Source of the DNA: Siphonodentalium dalli
Lineage: Eukaryota > Mollusca > Scaphopoda > Gadilida > Siphonodentaliidae
Length of the DNA: 64,000 bases
Assembly: GCA_032622095.1 (NCBI GenBank)
Contig: CP136061.1
Span: 63,243,127 to 63,307,126, forward strand
Direction of reading: 5' to 3'
The notes under the pieces were generated by a model. The model was given only the letters and a program-made list of their open reading frames with translations, had not been told where the DNA came from and made no database searches. A program made the translations under genes and the position numbers. Below, piece by piece: positions 1-11,741 of this stretch; position 1 is the first letter of the stretch; each line of letters begins with the position of its first letter.

Positions 1-1642
1 TTTCAGAAAGGATGCTAGCCATCTGTTGACCGGGCCTGTGATACCGTAGTGATTTAGTTTGGTCAATAGGCTGTCGTGTGGTACAGTGTCGAAAGCTTTG
101 GAGAAATCAAGGATGGCCACGTCGATCTGCTTCTTGTTGTCAAATGATTGTAGGATGTCTTGTGTTGTCACTGCTAGTTGTGTTTCGCAGGAATATCCCC
201 TTCGAAAGCCATGGTTTAGCTTTGTTAGTATGTTGTGCTTCTCCAGATGTTCATGGATATGGCGGCATATGAGGTGTTCTAGTAGCTTGCACGGTACTGA
301 TGTTAGGGACACAGGACGATAGTTTTCCGCTTGATGTCGGTCTCCTTTTTTGTAGACTGAGGCTATGTTGGCGCTGCGCCAGTCCCTTGGCAATGTGCCT
401 GTGTCTAATGATAGTTGGAATATGAGCCTGAAGGCAGGTGCCAGTTGTTTTGCGTACTTCTTTAGGATGGAGTTTGGGATACCGTCTGGGCCAGAGGCTT
501 TGGTTGGGTTTAACCTCTTCAGCAGGGCTTCGACGCCATTCGCTGTCACTGTCAGTTTGCCGATGTTTTCGCATTTGGGTGGAAGGTCAGGAAGTGGTGG
601 TTGGTTCTTGGTGAATACTGACTGGAACTGCTTTACCAGAATTTCTGCTTTGCCTTTTGGGTCGTCAACCAGCTTGCCTTGCGATTTCAGCGGCGACACT
701 CCGATGTTATCTTGTTTTCTGCTCTTGATGTATCTCCAGAATGGTTTTGTCGACTTTTGTTCTAAACCTTCTTTAATCTTAGCGTTGATGTAATCCCACT
801 CAGCCTTCCTCATTTCCCTTTTACATTCTTTCTGCATGGCTCGATAGTTGGTCCAGTTGTTGTTCTTCTTTGCCTGTGTATATAGGCGCTGTTTCTTACG
901 TAGCAATTTCTTGATCTTATAGTTTACCCATGGAGTGTTCTGCTTTGGTGATATCAGCTTAGAGGGTATGTGTTGGTCCATAGATCTATGTATGCCCTCC
1001 TTCAGATGTTTCCACATATCCTCCACGGTTGCACTATTTAGTGTACGTAGGCCTTCTCCCAGTATTTGCAGATCCAGTCCAAGTTGTGTCCAGTCTGCTT
1101 TTTTATATAGATAGCACTTCCTTGGTTTTGAATGTTGGTATCTGGGCTTCATGTCGATGTCAGTAATGACTATGGCGTGGTCAGAGATGCCTGGTATGCT
1201 GGTTGATGATTTTACCAGTGATGCATTGTTGGTGAAGACCAGGTCTAGCAAGTTCTTTCCCCGCGTTGGTTGTTCGTGGATTTGTTTTAGCCCTTTTTCT
1301 GACATGATTTCTAGTAGGTGAGTTTGTATATCTTTGTCTTGGGCTCCTCTGTTTACTACTGAGCTGTTCCACTCTATATCCGGGCAATTAAAGTCCCCAC
1401 AGATGATCATGTGTTTTTGCTTTCCAGATGTCGCTAGGTTGATGGACTTCTCTAGCTCTGCGATGTGGTGGTTCTCTCTGTGTGGCATATAGTAAGCCCC
1501 TATCAATATGTCCTTGCTGGATGTTGATCTGACCTTGACCCAGTTGATTTCGCTGTCTGTCACCAGTTGTGGTTGCTCCGTTGATATTAAGTTCTTGTGG
1601 ACAAGGATGAAGACGCCCCCTCCAGTGGATACTCTGTATGTC
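1..1642 (-). mobile_element. LINE (CR1/L2/jockey-like), 5' half, cut by window edge
   Basis: This matches 12755-14396 of the next copy. It encodes the endonuclease domain and the first part of the reverse transcriptase of the same non-LTR retrotransposon. The frame is open across the visible part. The rest of the RT and the 3' end lie outside the window. Base 898 keeps the Arg codon shared with the third copy. The plus-strand ORFs here are reflections of the coding strand. Confidence 0.9.
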
Positions 1643-2818
1643 GATATACTGTAGGTACGCCTTCCAAATTTGAACCCTCTACTATAAATGCAACCTCAAC
1701 GGAGAGTTTGTGTCGGGGTGGGTTCAGATTTGGCAAATTCCACCGAAAATCAAATGGGGAAAATTACTCAAAAAATCAGATATTGAAATAAAAACTTTTC
1801 GACGAGTGGATGCGGTTAGTAGTATCCACGCGCAAGATTAGTACGATTTTCAAAGTTTTAGAGTTGACGGTTTAATCCTGGTTGTGTGTAACGTTGTTAA
1901 CTGGTGATATATATATTACTCAAATTCAAACCTACTCTTCGTGACGCAAATTCAAACGGTCTTATCAAGGAGCAAGGCTAATGCATGAATATGTACACTG
2001 ATATGCTATAGGTATGCCCGCTCTACTATGAAAGTAACCTGCCCAACGGAGAGCACGCTTACGCCCCATGGATTGTCGAGGCTTTTGGTAAATTCCACCG
2101 AAACTCGGAAAATGGAAAAAATGGAAAATCGCAAATCCAGTGTTTTATATTTTGAACACTGTATGTGTTTGGTAGTATATACAGACAGCATTAGTTTTAG
2201 AGCGGACGGGTGAGCACTCAGTTAGCATTTTCGATTGTGATATTGTTATCTCTCGATTACAGTTAACTCTATTACAAAGACGTTAATGACAATAGTGTAG
2301 CGATATACTGAAATACTAATTAATTAATGAACTAAGCTGTCTTTCCTCCACCATAAAAACTAAAAGATTCTGAATCCGAAACTGAAAGAACGATCAAATA
2401 AATGCGAAATAACAGAGTTATGGTACATTAATATGCTTTACACCCTTTTGATCTACATGTCGATTACGATATAATCAGACACGCAAATTTCGTGACTGTT
2501 GAACAGAATTTGGGCGTCCTGGGGAGGGGTTATAATTAGCCCTAAAATGTATCCCTACCGAATAAAAATGAACTGATTGGCTGGGGTGAATGGTGGCTCT
2601 GTTGGTCAGGACCATGATGCAGTAGACTGTCATTAATCGTCTACGCTGGGTCGAACCAAATGACGTAAACCTTTGGAATATATATCTTATTTAGAAATGT
2701 CAATGCAAGTCCACCATCAGATCACAAAGCACCAATATGCATTTGCATGAAGAGGAACACACCTAAACGCATAACACACACATGGAATGGGATACCATGG
2801 AAGTATATCTGATTCCAA
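1643..2818. other. Spacer with a diverged internal repeat pair (1643-1806, 1999-2135)
   Basis: No gene is recognised. The sequence just beyond the LINE's 5' truncation point resembles a second stretch about 355 bases on. Both contain 'ctactat(a/g)aa', '(c/t)aacggagag' and then 'aaattccaccgaaa'. The LINE appears to end exactly where this repeat begins. At 2590-2660 there is a weak tRNA-like pattern (A-box-like 'tggctctgttgg', B-box-like 'gggtcgaacca'), a possible SINE relic of low certainty. Confidence 0.6.
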
Positions 2819-4457
2819 GCTCCTGATACGATATGAAAAAAAGTGTTTATGTCGAAAAGGAGGATATTATTATGGGTGGTACGGGTTCCGCGGGAGTATG
2901 TGAAGTTTATTGATGTGCCGGTATCGGAGTTTTGTGTAACCGCTATACATATTGTCCTATACATATATTATCACTGTAAACTCACTATCAAATTATTAAT
3001 ACATAATTTTAGTTACTCCGTACTATCAAATTAGAATATATAATTTTAGTTAGGTTCGAATGAGCCATGTTCGTTTAATCTATTGCTGATAAAACACAGA
3101 ACCCGTAGTTCTTATATAGCGGAAACACGATTTATTTACGTTAGCAACGAGACTCAGAAATATTAAATAAAGTCAAACATAAAATAAGTAATTATTGTCT
3201 GATTTTGAAAATTTAAACGCCAATATGCATGTTATTAACACTAGAATGTCATGCATGAACACGCTACATAAATTCAAGAAAACAATTTAACGAAGTATAA
3301 AACGAGTAGCCTGGTATGTTGTTATTCACTGGCCGTGGACCAGCCAATGGACAGCGGAGATCAAAAAACGGTGCCGACGGATTTTTGTTCGGCTGACTTC
3401 TGTCTCCAATGCATTGTGGAAGAAAAATATGTTGCAAAATGCAACATTATTCTAGTTTATCAACACGAAAACGTTCACAAATGATATACTTGGTAACCTA
3501 TAGCTTAAATTATGAGTTCACACCACAATGGTACATGGAATAAACGAGATATACCAATATCTAAAAAAAAATATTTCTCATAACAAATCACAGCCCCGTG
3601 GAAGCTGGAAAACTATGTGACTATATTTAGGACCCCTTATATCTGCCGTCGGGTTTTAATGGAGAGTAGTCCTCATGGGATATAATTGGAGCCAGCCGAG
3701 ATTCATTCTCAGCAGGTTAGTGCATTTGCAGTATGGAAATCACCAAGGTTTTCCGATTTCCCTAACATCGTACGAACATTCACAAATTACCAACAACTTC
3801 CGCGTTTGCTTTCCATTTATAACTGAGCATGTCAGCCTTTGTTTGACTTAAGCTGAATCATTTGTTCTGTATAATAGACATAATTTTATGATATAGACAT
3901 CATATCTCAATGTAGGCCTACATGACCATGGCTAACCTTGGTTAATTTAAGTTAACGGTAATGAAAATCCCATAACCATCATGGTCACATGGCATGTGCA
4001 AGGTCAAGCACAGAGCATAAATCTAGGCATATGGAAGCACATTTGTTCGTAATTTAAATTTATAAGTCTACTGTGAGTTTCTTACATCGATATCATCTTA
4101 AACTGCAGTGGAACTATAGGTACACATTTTCCTGTGTTTTGCTGTTTGGTGATACCTACAGAGGTTCGAAAATTGCGAATCTATGCCAAAGGTTTTGAAA
4201 CGAATCGAACCACCGTGGCAGTTTCGTATCGAGCCGAATCTCGAACTCTTCCCAGGTCCCTACCTCTGTTCCTCCAACAACCTGAATAATGTATAATGTT
4301 GTAATGTTGGACTAATGACCTCAGACTTTGTCAATGAAAAGCTAAGAAACATGAATTTAATGCATAATACATATTAACTCACGTAGTTCACAGCTAGAAC
4401 CAAGCCTGTAGTATCCATCACTACACTGACAATTGTAGTAGTTAGATGAGTCTCGCT
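2819..4457 (-). repeat. EGF-exon module, oldest and truncated copy
   Basis: It starts with 'ctcctgatacgatatga', which recurs at about 4627 and 6408, and runs through the same succession of blocks as the two later modules. It differs from them by many substitutions and by about 0.7 kb of private sequence (about 3430-4150). It ends abruptly inside an EGF-like exon at 4457, where the sequence jumps to 'gctaacatatat', the start of the next module. This looks like an unequal-exchange junction. Confidence 0.75.
4383..4457 (-). pseudogene. Truncated EGF-like exon (3' half only)
   Basis: Read on the minus strand, this holds only the second half of the EGF-like exon seen complete at 5444-5590. It covers the Asn-Tyr-Tyr stretch to the last cysteine and the donor GTGAGTT. 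The codon for the fourth cysteine differs: 'acaattgtag' stands here where complete copies have 'acatttgtag'. The 5' half and the acceptor site are missing. The break at 4457 is shared by the matching positions in copies 2 and 3, so it predates the 12.75 kb duplication. Confidence 0.75.
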
Positions 4458-6238
4458 GCTAACATATATAGATAGGTTGACAAACGCGTCAAATAGTTTC
4501 ATATACAGACATTAATATATACTACCGAAGGCCTTATTCAAGTTCCAATCATAGACTGAAATCGGGTCCCGTTTATTTTTTTCAGCAGAAAACAATTACT
4601 AGTTATTACTAGTTTACTCTGGTTTACTCCTGATACGATATGAATAAAAAGCGTTTATGTCGAAAAATAGGATATTATTACGGGTTCCGCGGGAGTATAT
4701 TAAGTTTATTGATGTGCCGGTATCGGAGTTTTGTGTAACCGCTATGCATATTGTCCTATACATATATTATCACTGTAAACTCACTATCAAATTACGAATA
4801 CATAATTTTAGTTACTCCGTACTATCAAATTAGAATACATAATTTTAGTTAGGTTCGAATGAGCCATGTTCGTTTAATCTAACGCTGATAAAACACAGAA
4901 CCCGTAGTTCTTATATAGCGGAAACACGTTTTATTTATGTTAGCAACGAGACTCAGAAATATTAAATAAAGACAAACATAAAATAAGTAATTATTGTCCG
5001 ATTTTGAAAATGTAAACGCCAATATGCATGTTATTAAATAACACCAGAATGTCATGCCTGAACGTGCTACATAAATTCAAGAAAACAATTTAACGAAGTA
5101 TAAAACAAGTAACCTGGTATGTTGTTATTCACTGGCCGTGGACCAGCCAATGAACAGCGGAGATAAAAAAACAGTGCCGACGGATTTTTGTTCGGTTGAC
5201 TTCACTGCCTCCAATGCAATGGAAGAAAAACATTGCAAAATCTATGCCAAAGGTTTTGAAACGAATCGAACCACCGTGGCAGTTTCGAATCGAGCCTAAT
5301 CTCGAACTCTTCCCAGGTCCCTACCTCTGTTCCTCCAACAACCTGAATAATGTATAATGTTGTAATGTTGGACTAATGACCTCAGACTTTGTCAATGAAA
5401 AGCTAAGAAACATGAATTTAATGCATAATACATATTAACTCACGTAGTTCACAGCCGGAACCAAGCCTGTAGTACCCATCACTACACCGACATTTGTAGT
5501 AGTTAGATGAGTCTTGCTTACATCCAGTATTAGTTCCAGCACACTGGTCAGTGGGTCCACTATTGGTACAGTAAGCACCAAAGATTTTCTCTGAAGAAAG
5601 AATAGAGTTAGAATCATCAATAAAATAAGATATATACCTAATTAACATAGACTAAATGGGTTAACATTTTCTATATATAAGATTACAACATCTAACTCAG
5701 AAGATATAGAATCCTTATGTCAAGAATAAATTTACCAAAATTTAATTCAACAGTTCAAATGGATTTTGCTATAGAGGTGATTGAATGAAATGGGGGGGGG
5801 GGGGGGGGGGGGGTAAGAGAGCTGGGAACAAAATATTAAGCCTAGCCTTAATGCCTTAATTGCCCCTATTTGACTATAGTGGGCACATTTGAACAATCTG
5901 AATCCCAATCCCCTGATGATCATCTCAAAGAAAGTTGAACCATATAGATCTCACAGTTCCAGAAAAAATACTGATAAATGCTACAAATACTGACTCATAA
6001 CATATGGAACCCTCTGTTTAGGGACCTGTGAATCAGACATTTTAGGTCGAATCAAATCTCGAACCGAATCAGTGCTGCAGTTTTGAATCGAGCCGAATCT
6101 CGTATCATGATACCGGTAAACTAATAACGCACTAAAGTTTTACAAATAACATGAATCAATCAAGTTTACAGAGTGTATCCTTTTTATAAAATATGTACTT
6201 TACCCAACCCAACATTACACGTCGGTCCGATTTCTGGT
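4458..6238 (-). repeat. EGF-exon module A (1781 bp tandem unit)
   Basis: It begins 'gctaacatatatagatagg', repeated exactly at 6239, giving a direct tandem period of 1781 bases. It carries one complete EGF-like exon on the minus strand (5444-5590) and a 22-G run (5792-5813) in what would be the upstream intron. It also holds a dispersed motif 'gaatcgagccgaatctcg' (near 6085; a variant near 5287). Confidence 0.85.
5444..5590 (-). CDS. EGF-like domain exon (49 codons, phase 1-1)
   Basis: On the minus strand the exon follows a pyrimidine-rich acceptor (ctttcttcag) and ends at GTGAGTTA, a strong donor. It is 147 bases and starts with the last two bases of a split codon, so both ends are phase 1. 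It encodes six cysteines spaced C-x8-C-x6-C-x9-C-x1-C-x10-C. The C-x-C pair is followed by SDGYYRLGSGC, the hallmark of the second half of an EGF-like domain. Such modules occur in secreted or membrane extracellular proteins; the parent protein is not identifiable. Open reading continues into both flanks, but the splice sites mark the likely limits. It could be a live exon or a relic carried along by the repeat. Confidence 0.65.
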
Positions 6239-7946
6239 GCTAACATATATAGATAGGTTGACAAACGCGTCAAATAGTTTCATATACAGACATTAATATA
6301 TACTACCGAAGGCCTTATTCAAGTTCCAATCATAGACTGAAATCGGGTCCCGTTTATTTTTTTCAGCAGAAAACAATTACTAGTTATTACTAGTTTACTC
6401 TGGTTTACTCCTGATACGATATGAATAAAAAGCGTTTATGTCGAAAAATAGGATATTATTACGGGTTCCGCGGGAGTATATTAAGTTTATTGATGTGCCG
6501 GTATCGGAGTTTTGTGTAACCGCTATGCATATTGTCCTATACATATATTATCACTGTAAACTCACTATCAAATTACGAATACATAATTTTAGTTACTCCG
6601 TACTATCAAATTAGAATACATAATTTTAGTTAGGTTCGAATGAGCCATGTTCGTTTAATCTAACGCAGATAAAACACAGAGCCCGTAGTTCTTATATAGC
6701 GGAAACACGTTTTATTTACGTTAGCAACAAGACTCAGAAATATTAAATAAAGACAAACATAAAATCAGTAATTATTGTCCGATTTTGAAAATGTAAACGC
6801 CAATATGCATGTTATTAAATAACACCAGAATGTCATGCCTGAACGTGCTACATAAATTCAAGAAAACAATTTAACGAAGTATAAAACAAGTAACCTGGTA
6901 TGTTGTTATTCACTGGCCGTGGACCAGCCAATGAACAGCGGAGATAAAAAAACAGTGCCGACGGATTTTTGTTCGGTTGACTTCACTGCCTCCAATGCAA
7001 TGGAAGAAAAACATTGCAAAATCTATGCCAAAGGTTTTGAAACGAATCGAACCACCGTGGCAGTTTCGTATCGAGCCGAATCTCGAACTCTTCCCAGGTC
7101 CCTAACTCTGTTCCTCCAACAACCTGAATAATGTATAAATTTGTAATATTGGACTAATGACCTCAGACTTTGTCAATGAAAAGCTAAGAAACATGAATTT
7201 AATGCATAATACATATTAACTCACGTAGTTCACAGCTAGAACCAAGCCTGTAGTATCCATCACTACACTGACATTTGTAGTAGTTAGATGAGTCTCGCTT
7301 ACATCCAGTATTAGTTCCAGCACACTGGTCAGTGGGTCCACTATTGGTACAGTAAGCACCAAAGATTTTCTCTGAAGAAAGAATAGAGTTAGAATCATCA
7401 ATAAAATCAGATATATACCTAATTAACATAGTCTAAATGGGTTAACATTTTCTATATATAAGATTACAACATCTAACTCAGAAGATATAGAATCCTTATG
7501 TTAAGAATAAATTTACCAGTTCAAATGGTTTCTGCTATAGAAGTGACTGAATGAAATTGGGGGTGGGAGAGGTAGGAACAAAATATTAAGCCTAGCCTTG
7601 CCCCTATATGACTATAGTGGGCACATTTGAACAAATCTGAATCCCAAACCTCTGACGATCTTCTCTAAGAAAGTTGAACCATATAGATCTTACAGTTCCA
7701 GAAAAAATACTGATAAATACTACAAATACTGACTCATAACATATGGAACCCCCTGTTTAGGGAGCTGCGAATCAGGCATTTTAGGTCGAGTAGAATCTCG
7801 AACCGAATCAGTGCTGCAGTTTTGAATCGAGCTGAATCTCGTATCAATTGATACCGGTAAACATGAATCAATCAAGTTTACTGAGTGTATCCTTTTTATA
7901 AAATACTTATTGTGCCACTAATCGGTTATCTGTACTTTACCCAACC
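6239..7946 (-). repeat. EGF-exon module B (second 1.78 kb unit)
   Basis: It is nearly identical to module A over the first 1.2 kb, then diverges in the intron. The long G run is reduced to 'gggggtggg' near 7558, and there is a short deletion after 'aaatttacca'. Similarity to module A ends near 7946 ('tgtactttacccaacc'). Single-copy unit sequence follows. Confidence 0.82.
7225..7371 (-). CDS. EGF-like domain exon (49 codons, phase 1-1)
   Basis: It has the same acceptor, donor, length and phase as the exon 1.78 kb to the left. It differs at a few codons: Arg replaces Lys before the Asp-Ser-Ser run, Gln replaces Arg between the two close cysteines, and Ser replaces Gly before the last cysteine. 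All six cysteines and the Gly-Tyr-Tyr motif are kept, so the differences look tolerated rather than disabling. Two complete exons per unit, same strand, would add two EGF-like repeats to one transcript if expressed. Confidence 0.65.
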
Positions 7947-9057
7947 TGTCAAAGTCATTTTGTTTTAGAATACTCGTTTGTCGGACTGCACGGCAGTCAC
8001 CAGCATGTGACCGTAATATCAGAATGGCAGAATTTATGCACAATCGAACTGGTTGCGATTGGAGAATGTATATAAACACAGTTATGAAGAAATTCCACTA
8101 TATCTTTTTTGAATGGAAAAAATAATGCATAAGTCAATTTGGAAGGATGAAGTCACTGTTCTTTCTGCCATTGTTATGATAACGCGAATGGGATAATAAA
8201 TAGGGTAACATAGTGTATGAAGTCGGAACTATTGCTGTTGTTGCTACATCAAAACACAGCTGCATAGACGGATGTTATTGATCTTCAAGACAGTGTAGCT
8301 AACTAAGATAATCCGTGTCCAGGGATATGTTAATCAATGCACGTGTTACAGAGGGTCCCCCGTGCACACAAAATTGAAACCCTGCAGGTTATTTAATTAG
8401 ATGCTGATGCAATATTTGATACAAGCCCTGATCTTGTCAATTGCAAATAGCATATCTTCTTGGCAAGTTGTGCACATGTTTGCTGGTATTTATACATGTA
8501 TATCCTATTATAAATTATGAAAGTATCATGTTTCAGATACTAGTAATACTTTTAATATACTACTAATATACTTCATATACTTGTAATATACTCCATATAT
8601 TAGTAATATGTACACTTTACTCAGAGTAGAAAAAGAACATTACATTTATAAATTGACAATAATTCATAACAATTTAGTAATACTAGTGATTATCAATTTA
8701 TATTTCTGGCAAATCAGAACCACTACATTGAACTTGAAACACTCAGGGTGATCAAATAGAAATATAGAATAATCTTGCCCAAAGTAGTTATTTTTACGAT
8801 TATAAATCCAAATTTACAACACACACCGTCATTCTTATATATCCATTAAATTCAATGACTCTCATTGGCGAAATCATTTGCGTTCATTTATCGCCGTTTG
8901 TTGCGTCCCGAATCGAGATGTAAATATTTACAATTGTGCGTTGTTCAGGCGATGTTTTCTGTGGAGTGGTGTGGTCGATTTCGTTGAGATTTTCGGCGAT
9001 GTAAGTAGAATTTTACATCCCCCAGTTGGCACAATGCCTGAGTACTAACTTGTCGCT
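7947..9057. other. Spacer; AT-rich minisatellite-like stretch and a possible 5' exon end
   Basis: No recognised gene. Around 8535-8615 there is a run of imperfect 'taatatact' and 'catatact' repeats. At 8920-9010 the sequence becomes richer in CG dinucleotides and ends in 'gcgatgtaagtag', a good splice-donor match. It could be a short untranslated first exon with its promoter, but no downstream partner exon is seen. Confidence 0.4.
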
Positions 9058-10256
9058 TTAACTCTTTCAACCTGGCAGCCCGCTAAAGCGGGCACGACGT
9101 AATTTACGTTCATCCCGGCAGCCCGCTTTAGCGGGCAGAGCGCAATTGTCGGGAATAATACAATATTTCCAGAGATATTCAAATGATTTTATTGGTTATC
9201 GACTTGTATATCCTTTGGGTGAAATTCGGCATCAATACTAATTTATCGGGGACACGAATACCTAGCATGTACGCGATTAAGAGACTTTCAGTGGCCTATA
9301 AATATAGACAGCAGCTGCATGACGTCACGATTACTATTTTGGGTTTTCCTAAAAATCGATGACGCAATACTACCGACAGGTGTGCATGGTGTTTTGAGTC
9401 ACATTTCGATTTTGGTTTATTGTATATCACTAAAACTTACCGATACTATTATTATTATTATGTTTATGAAATAAAGAATATAATGTTGACCTTTCTAACG
9501 ATGTTTTATTTGTGGTATCCGTTTAATTTATCTTATTTTCGACGCAATGTTACGGAAATCACCGTTCCGCACTACGGCGCGACTTTAATAATAATAGCTG
9601 CACGTGCATATTATAAACATGAAGTCGACATTCATAATCATTTTGGGAATCGAATCAGGACATTGGCAGTTGTTTTATTTGGAATGTTACTCATAATTCC
9701 CTAAAGTAAATCCCTGGGTCTAAAATTGCTAGATGTGTGAGTATATGTCTGTTTCGATCAAATGGCGTCTTTCTTTCATACTAGCTGGGTTAGTACTGGT
9801 CTGCTCGTGCCTTTGATAATGCAATTATGTTCAATGAACCGATTGGTAAAACATTTGAAACCATGCACGGTGGCATCACAACCAAGTGTATACACCACAC
9901 TTATAAAGAATGACACATACATGTATGTATTTGTGGAAAACATTGATATGCTAATTTGATATCCCAGATACAGGTGATACATGCCCCTATAGCATATGTT
10001 GGGATTCAATGTCCGTTCTCGGTTCTCACCTGCACACACCTGATATATCATTTAGATGTGACGCCCCCAATTGGTATATAACACAAATTGAAGGTCACCT
10101 GTTAACGATCATAAAACATTCAGTTTGCCATACCCGACATCACTCTAAAGGTAGTGTTGCAGCAATATATCAGGGACACATAATTTTTCTTAGGAAAGCT
10201 GATAATCCAGGGTTCTGGGACATCTATATCTGTATATTCAGGGATGAAAGAGTTAA
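9058..10256. mobile_element. piggyBac-like non-autonomous element, copy 1
   Basis: The element begins TTAACTCTTTCA and ends with its reverse complement TGAAAGAGTTAA. Both ends therefore carry the TTAA that piggyBac-superfamily transposases duplicate on insertion. A related 'TTCATCCC' follows at the right end and in the second left subterminal repeat. At 1199 bases it is too short for a full transposase, and no DDD transposase motifs were recognised in any frame. It would depend on an enzyme encoded elsewhere. Confidence 0.6.
9078..9136. repeat. Paired 16-bp perfect palindromes inside the piggyBac-like left end
   Basis: GCCCGCTAAAGCGGGC (9078-9093) and GCCCGCTTTAGCGGGC (9121-9136) are each perfectly self-complementary. 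They flank another palindrome, acgtaatttacgt (9097-9109). Each 16-mer is preceded by the same 'TTCA(A/T)CC(T/C)GGCA' lead-in, so this is a subterminal direct repeat. Transposase-binding sites often lie in such positions; that role is an inference. The block is strikingly GC-rich for this window and is repeated in copy 2 at 21827-21885. Confidence 0.8.
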
Positions 10257-10316
10257 TGCACCCGAACAAGTCCATAATATGTCTTTAAGTATATGGATTC
10301 CCTGAACGAAAACAAA

Positions 10317-11180
10317 CCCATACCGGAAAGGATTTTTGAAATCCGTGAAAAAATACAAGAGTTACGGGCCCTGAAAGTTTGCAATTTGGGCCCATGTGCT
10401 TGGTCACACATCTCCTCCGAAGATGTCAAAGTTTGGCTGTAATCTGATACGCCAATGCGTGCGGACTGAAGAGAGCACGAGGTGCGCCAAATTTTGCCAC
10501 TATCGGTTCAGTGTTGTTGGTCAGGGGAGGGGTGGTCCGTGGTACATTTTTTTTATTCTTCTCCGAATCAGATGAAACTTGGAATATAACATCTACACCG
10601 TCAGCCAATCTAGAAACTGAAAAAGAATTTTGAAAATCCGTTGAAAAATGATAGAGTTACGGGCCTTCAAACTATGCAAATTTGGGCCCATGTGCTTGTG
10701 ATCACATCTCCTCCGAAGATGTCGAACTTTGGATGTCATCTGATACCCCAGTGCGTGCGGACTGAAGAGAGCACGCGGTGTGCCAAATTTTTCCAGTGTC
10801 GGTTCAGTGTTGTGGGTCAGGGGAGGGGTGGTCCGAGGTTCCAAAATTTATTTCGTCTCCGAATCATATGAAACTTGGAATATAACATCTACCACACACG
10901 TTGATCACAAAACTGAAAACAGTTCGTAAATCCGTTAAAAACTGGCGGAGATTTGGGAACTCAAAGTTTGAATATGGGCCCATATTCTTTCCAATAACCA
11001 AAATGTTATTCGTTTCCGAATCAGATGAAATTTAATACATACAATCTCAGTGAGCAACAGATCACAAAACTGAAAACAATTTTAAAATACATTGGAAATT
11101 AACGGAGCTACGGGCCCTCAAAATTCGCATTTTGGGCCGGGGTTGACAATTTCCCAATCCCATCACCCAATTTCGAGGCA
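10317..11180. repeat. About 294 bp tandem repeat, 2 full and 2 partial units, copy 1
   Basis: Units share 'atccgt(t)gaaaaa', 'gttacgggcc', 'tttgggccc', 'cacatctcctccgaagatgtc' and 'ggtcaggggaggggtggtccg'. The landmark 'ttacgggcc' falls near 10362 and 10656, then degenerate or shortened units follow around 10950 and 11110. Overlapping ORFs on both strands in this block are by-products of the repeat. The family is not identified. Confidence 0.85.
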
Positions 11181-11668
11181 GGGGTGGGGTCACTTCCAAA
11201 CACATAAGATAAACACACACATGTTAAGGACGACATATATTCAACATACATCATATCTTCCATCCCAAAACAGCAATTCTATCAGGTCATGATTTTCCCT
11301 ATTATTATACTTCCATGGTGTAACCAAGGAAGTATATTGCTTTTGTATTGGGGTCGTTTTCCGTTTATTTGGAAATACTCAGAAACTAATTGCAGTAGGA
11401 ATGCGAAATCTCTAGCGAATGTAGGCATCGAAGGTCCACTGAATATAATGGTATCCGGAATTCGGCCCAATGTTTTTTTATGGAGATATGGCCCTTTTTC
11501 GATTATTTTTCATTATTATTATTATTATACTCCTCGTTTTTGCGACACCTTAATATCTGAAAGTATGAGGAGTAGCAAACTAAAAGTTGGTACGTACGTT
11601 GGGGCTAATGAGTTCTAACTAATTGTCATATAGGGCTAATGAAGGAGCGAGTTTAGTGCAGGGGCACG
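11181..11668. other. Dispersed repeat remnants, no gene
   Basis: It contains 'ttatggagatatggccctttttcgattatt', similar in part to 'gtggagttatgcccctttttcgactta' at about 39222. That marks a dispersed family. A short ATT microsatellite is at 11514-11528. No coding sequence is recognised. Confidence 0.5.
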
Positions 11669-11741
11669 TATCTGTATCTGTATCTGTAGTTGTTACGTCC
11701 TAGTGACCAAAGCTGGCTTTTACAGGACGGTGTGAGGAGCG

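Noticed and set aside
6919-7131. 70-codon ORF in EGF modules (MDQPMNSGDKK...)
   Set aside because: It is disrupted in the older module and in module A, overlaps a dispersed 'gaatcgagccgaatctcg' motif, and has no splice signals that fit the EGF exons.
9420-9704. 94-codon ORF with a Tyr run
   Set aside because: The Tyr run is an ATT microsatellite, and it lies inside the piggyBac-like element without transposase motifs.
10426-10871. Overlapping ORFs with TTPPLT(H/N)NTEP on the minus strand
   Set aside because: They arise from the 294-bp tandem repeat, and the similar peptides only mirror unit similarity.
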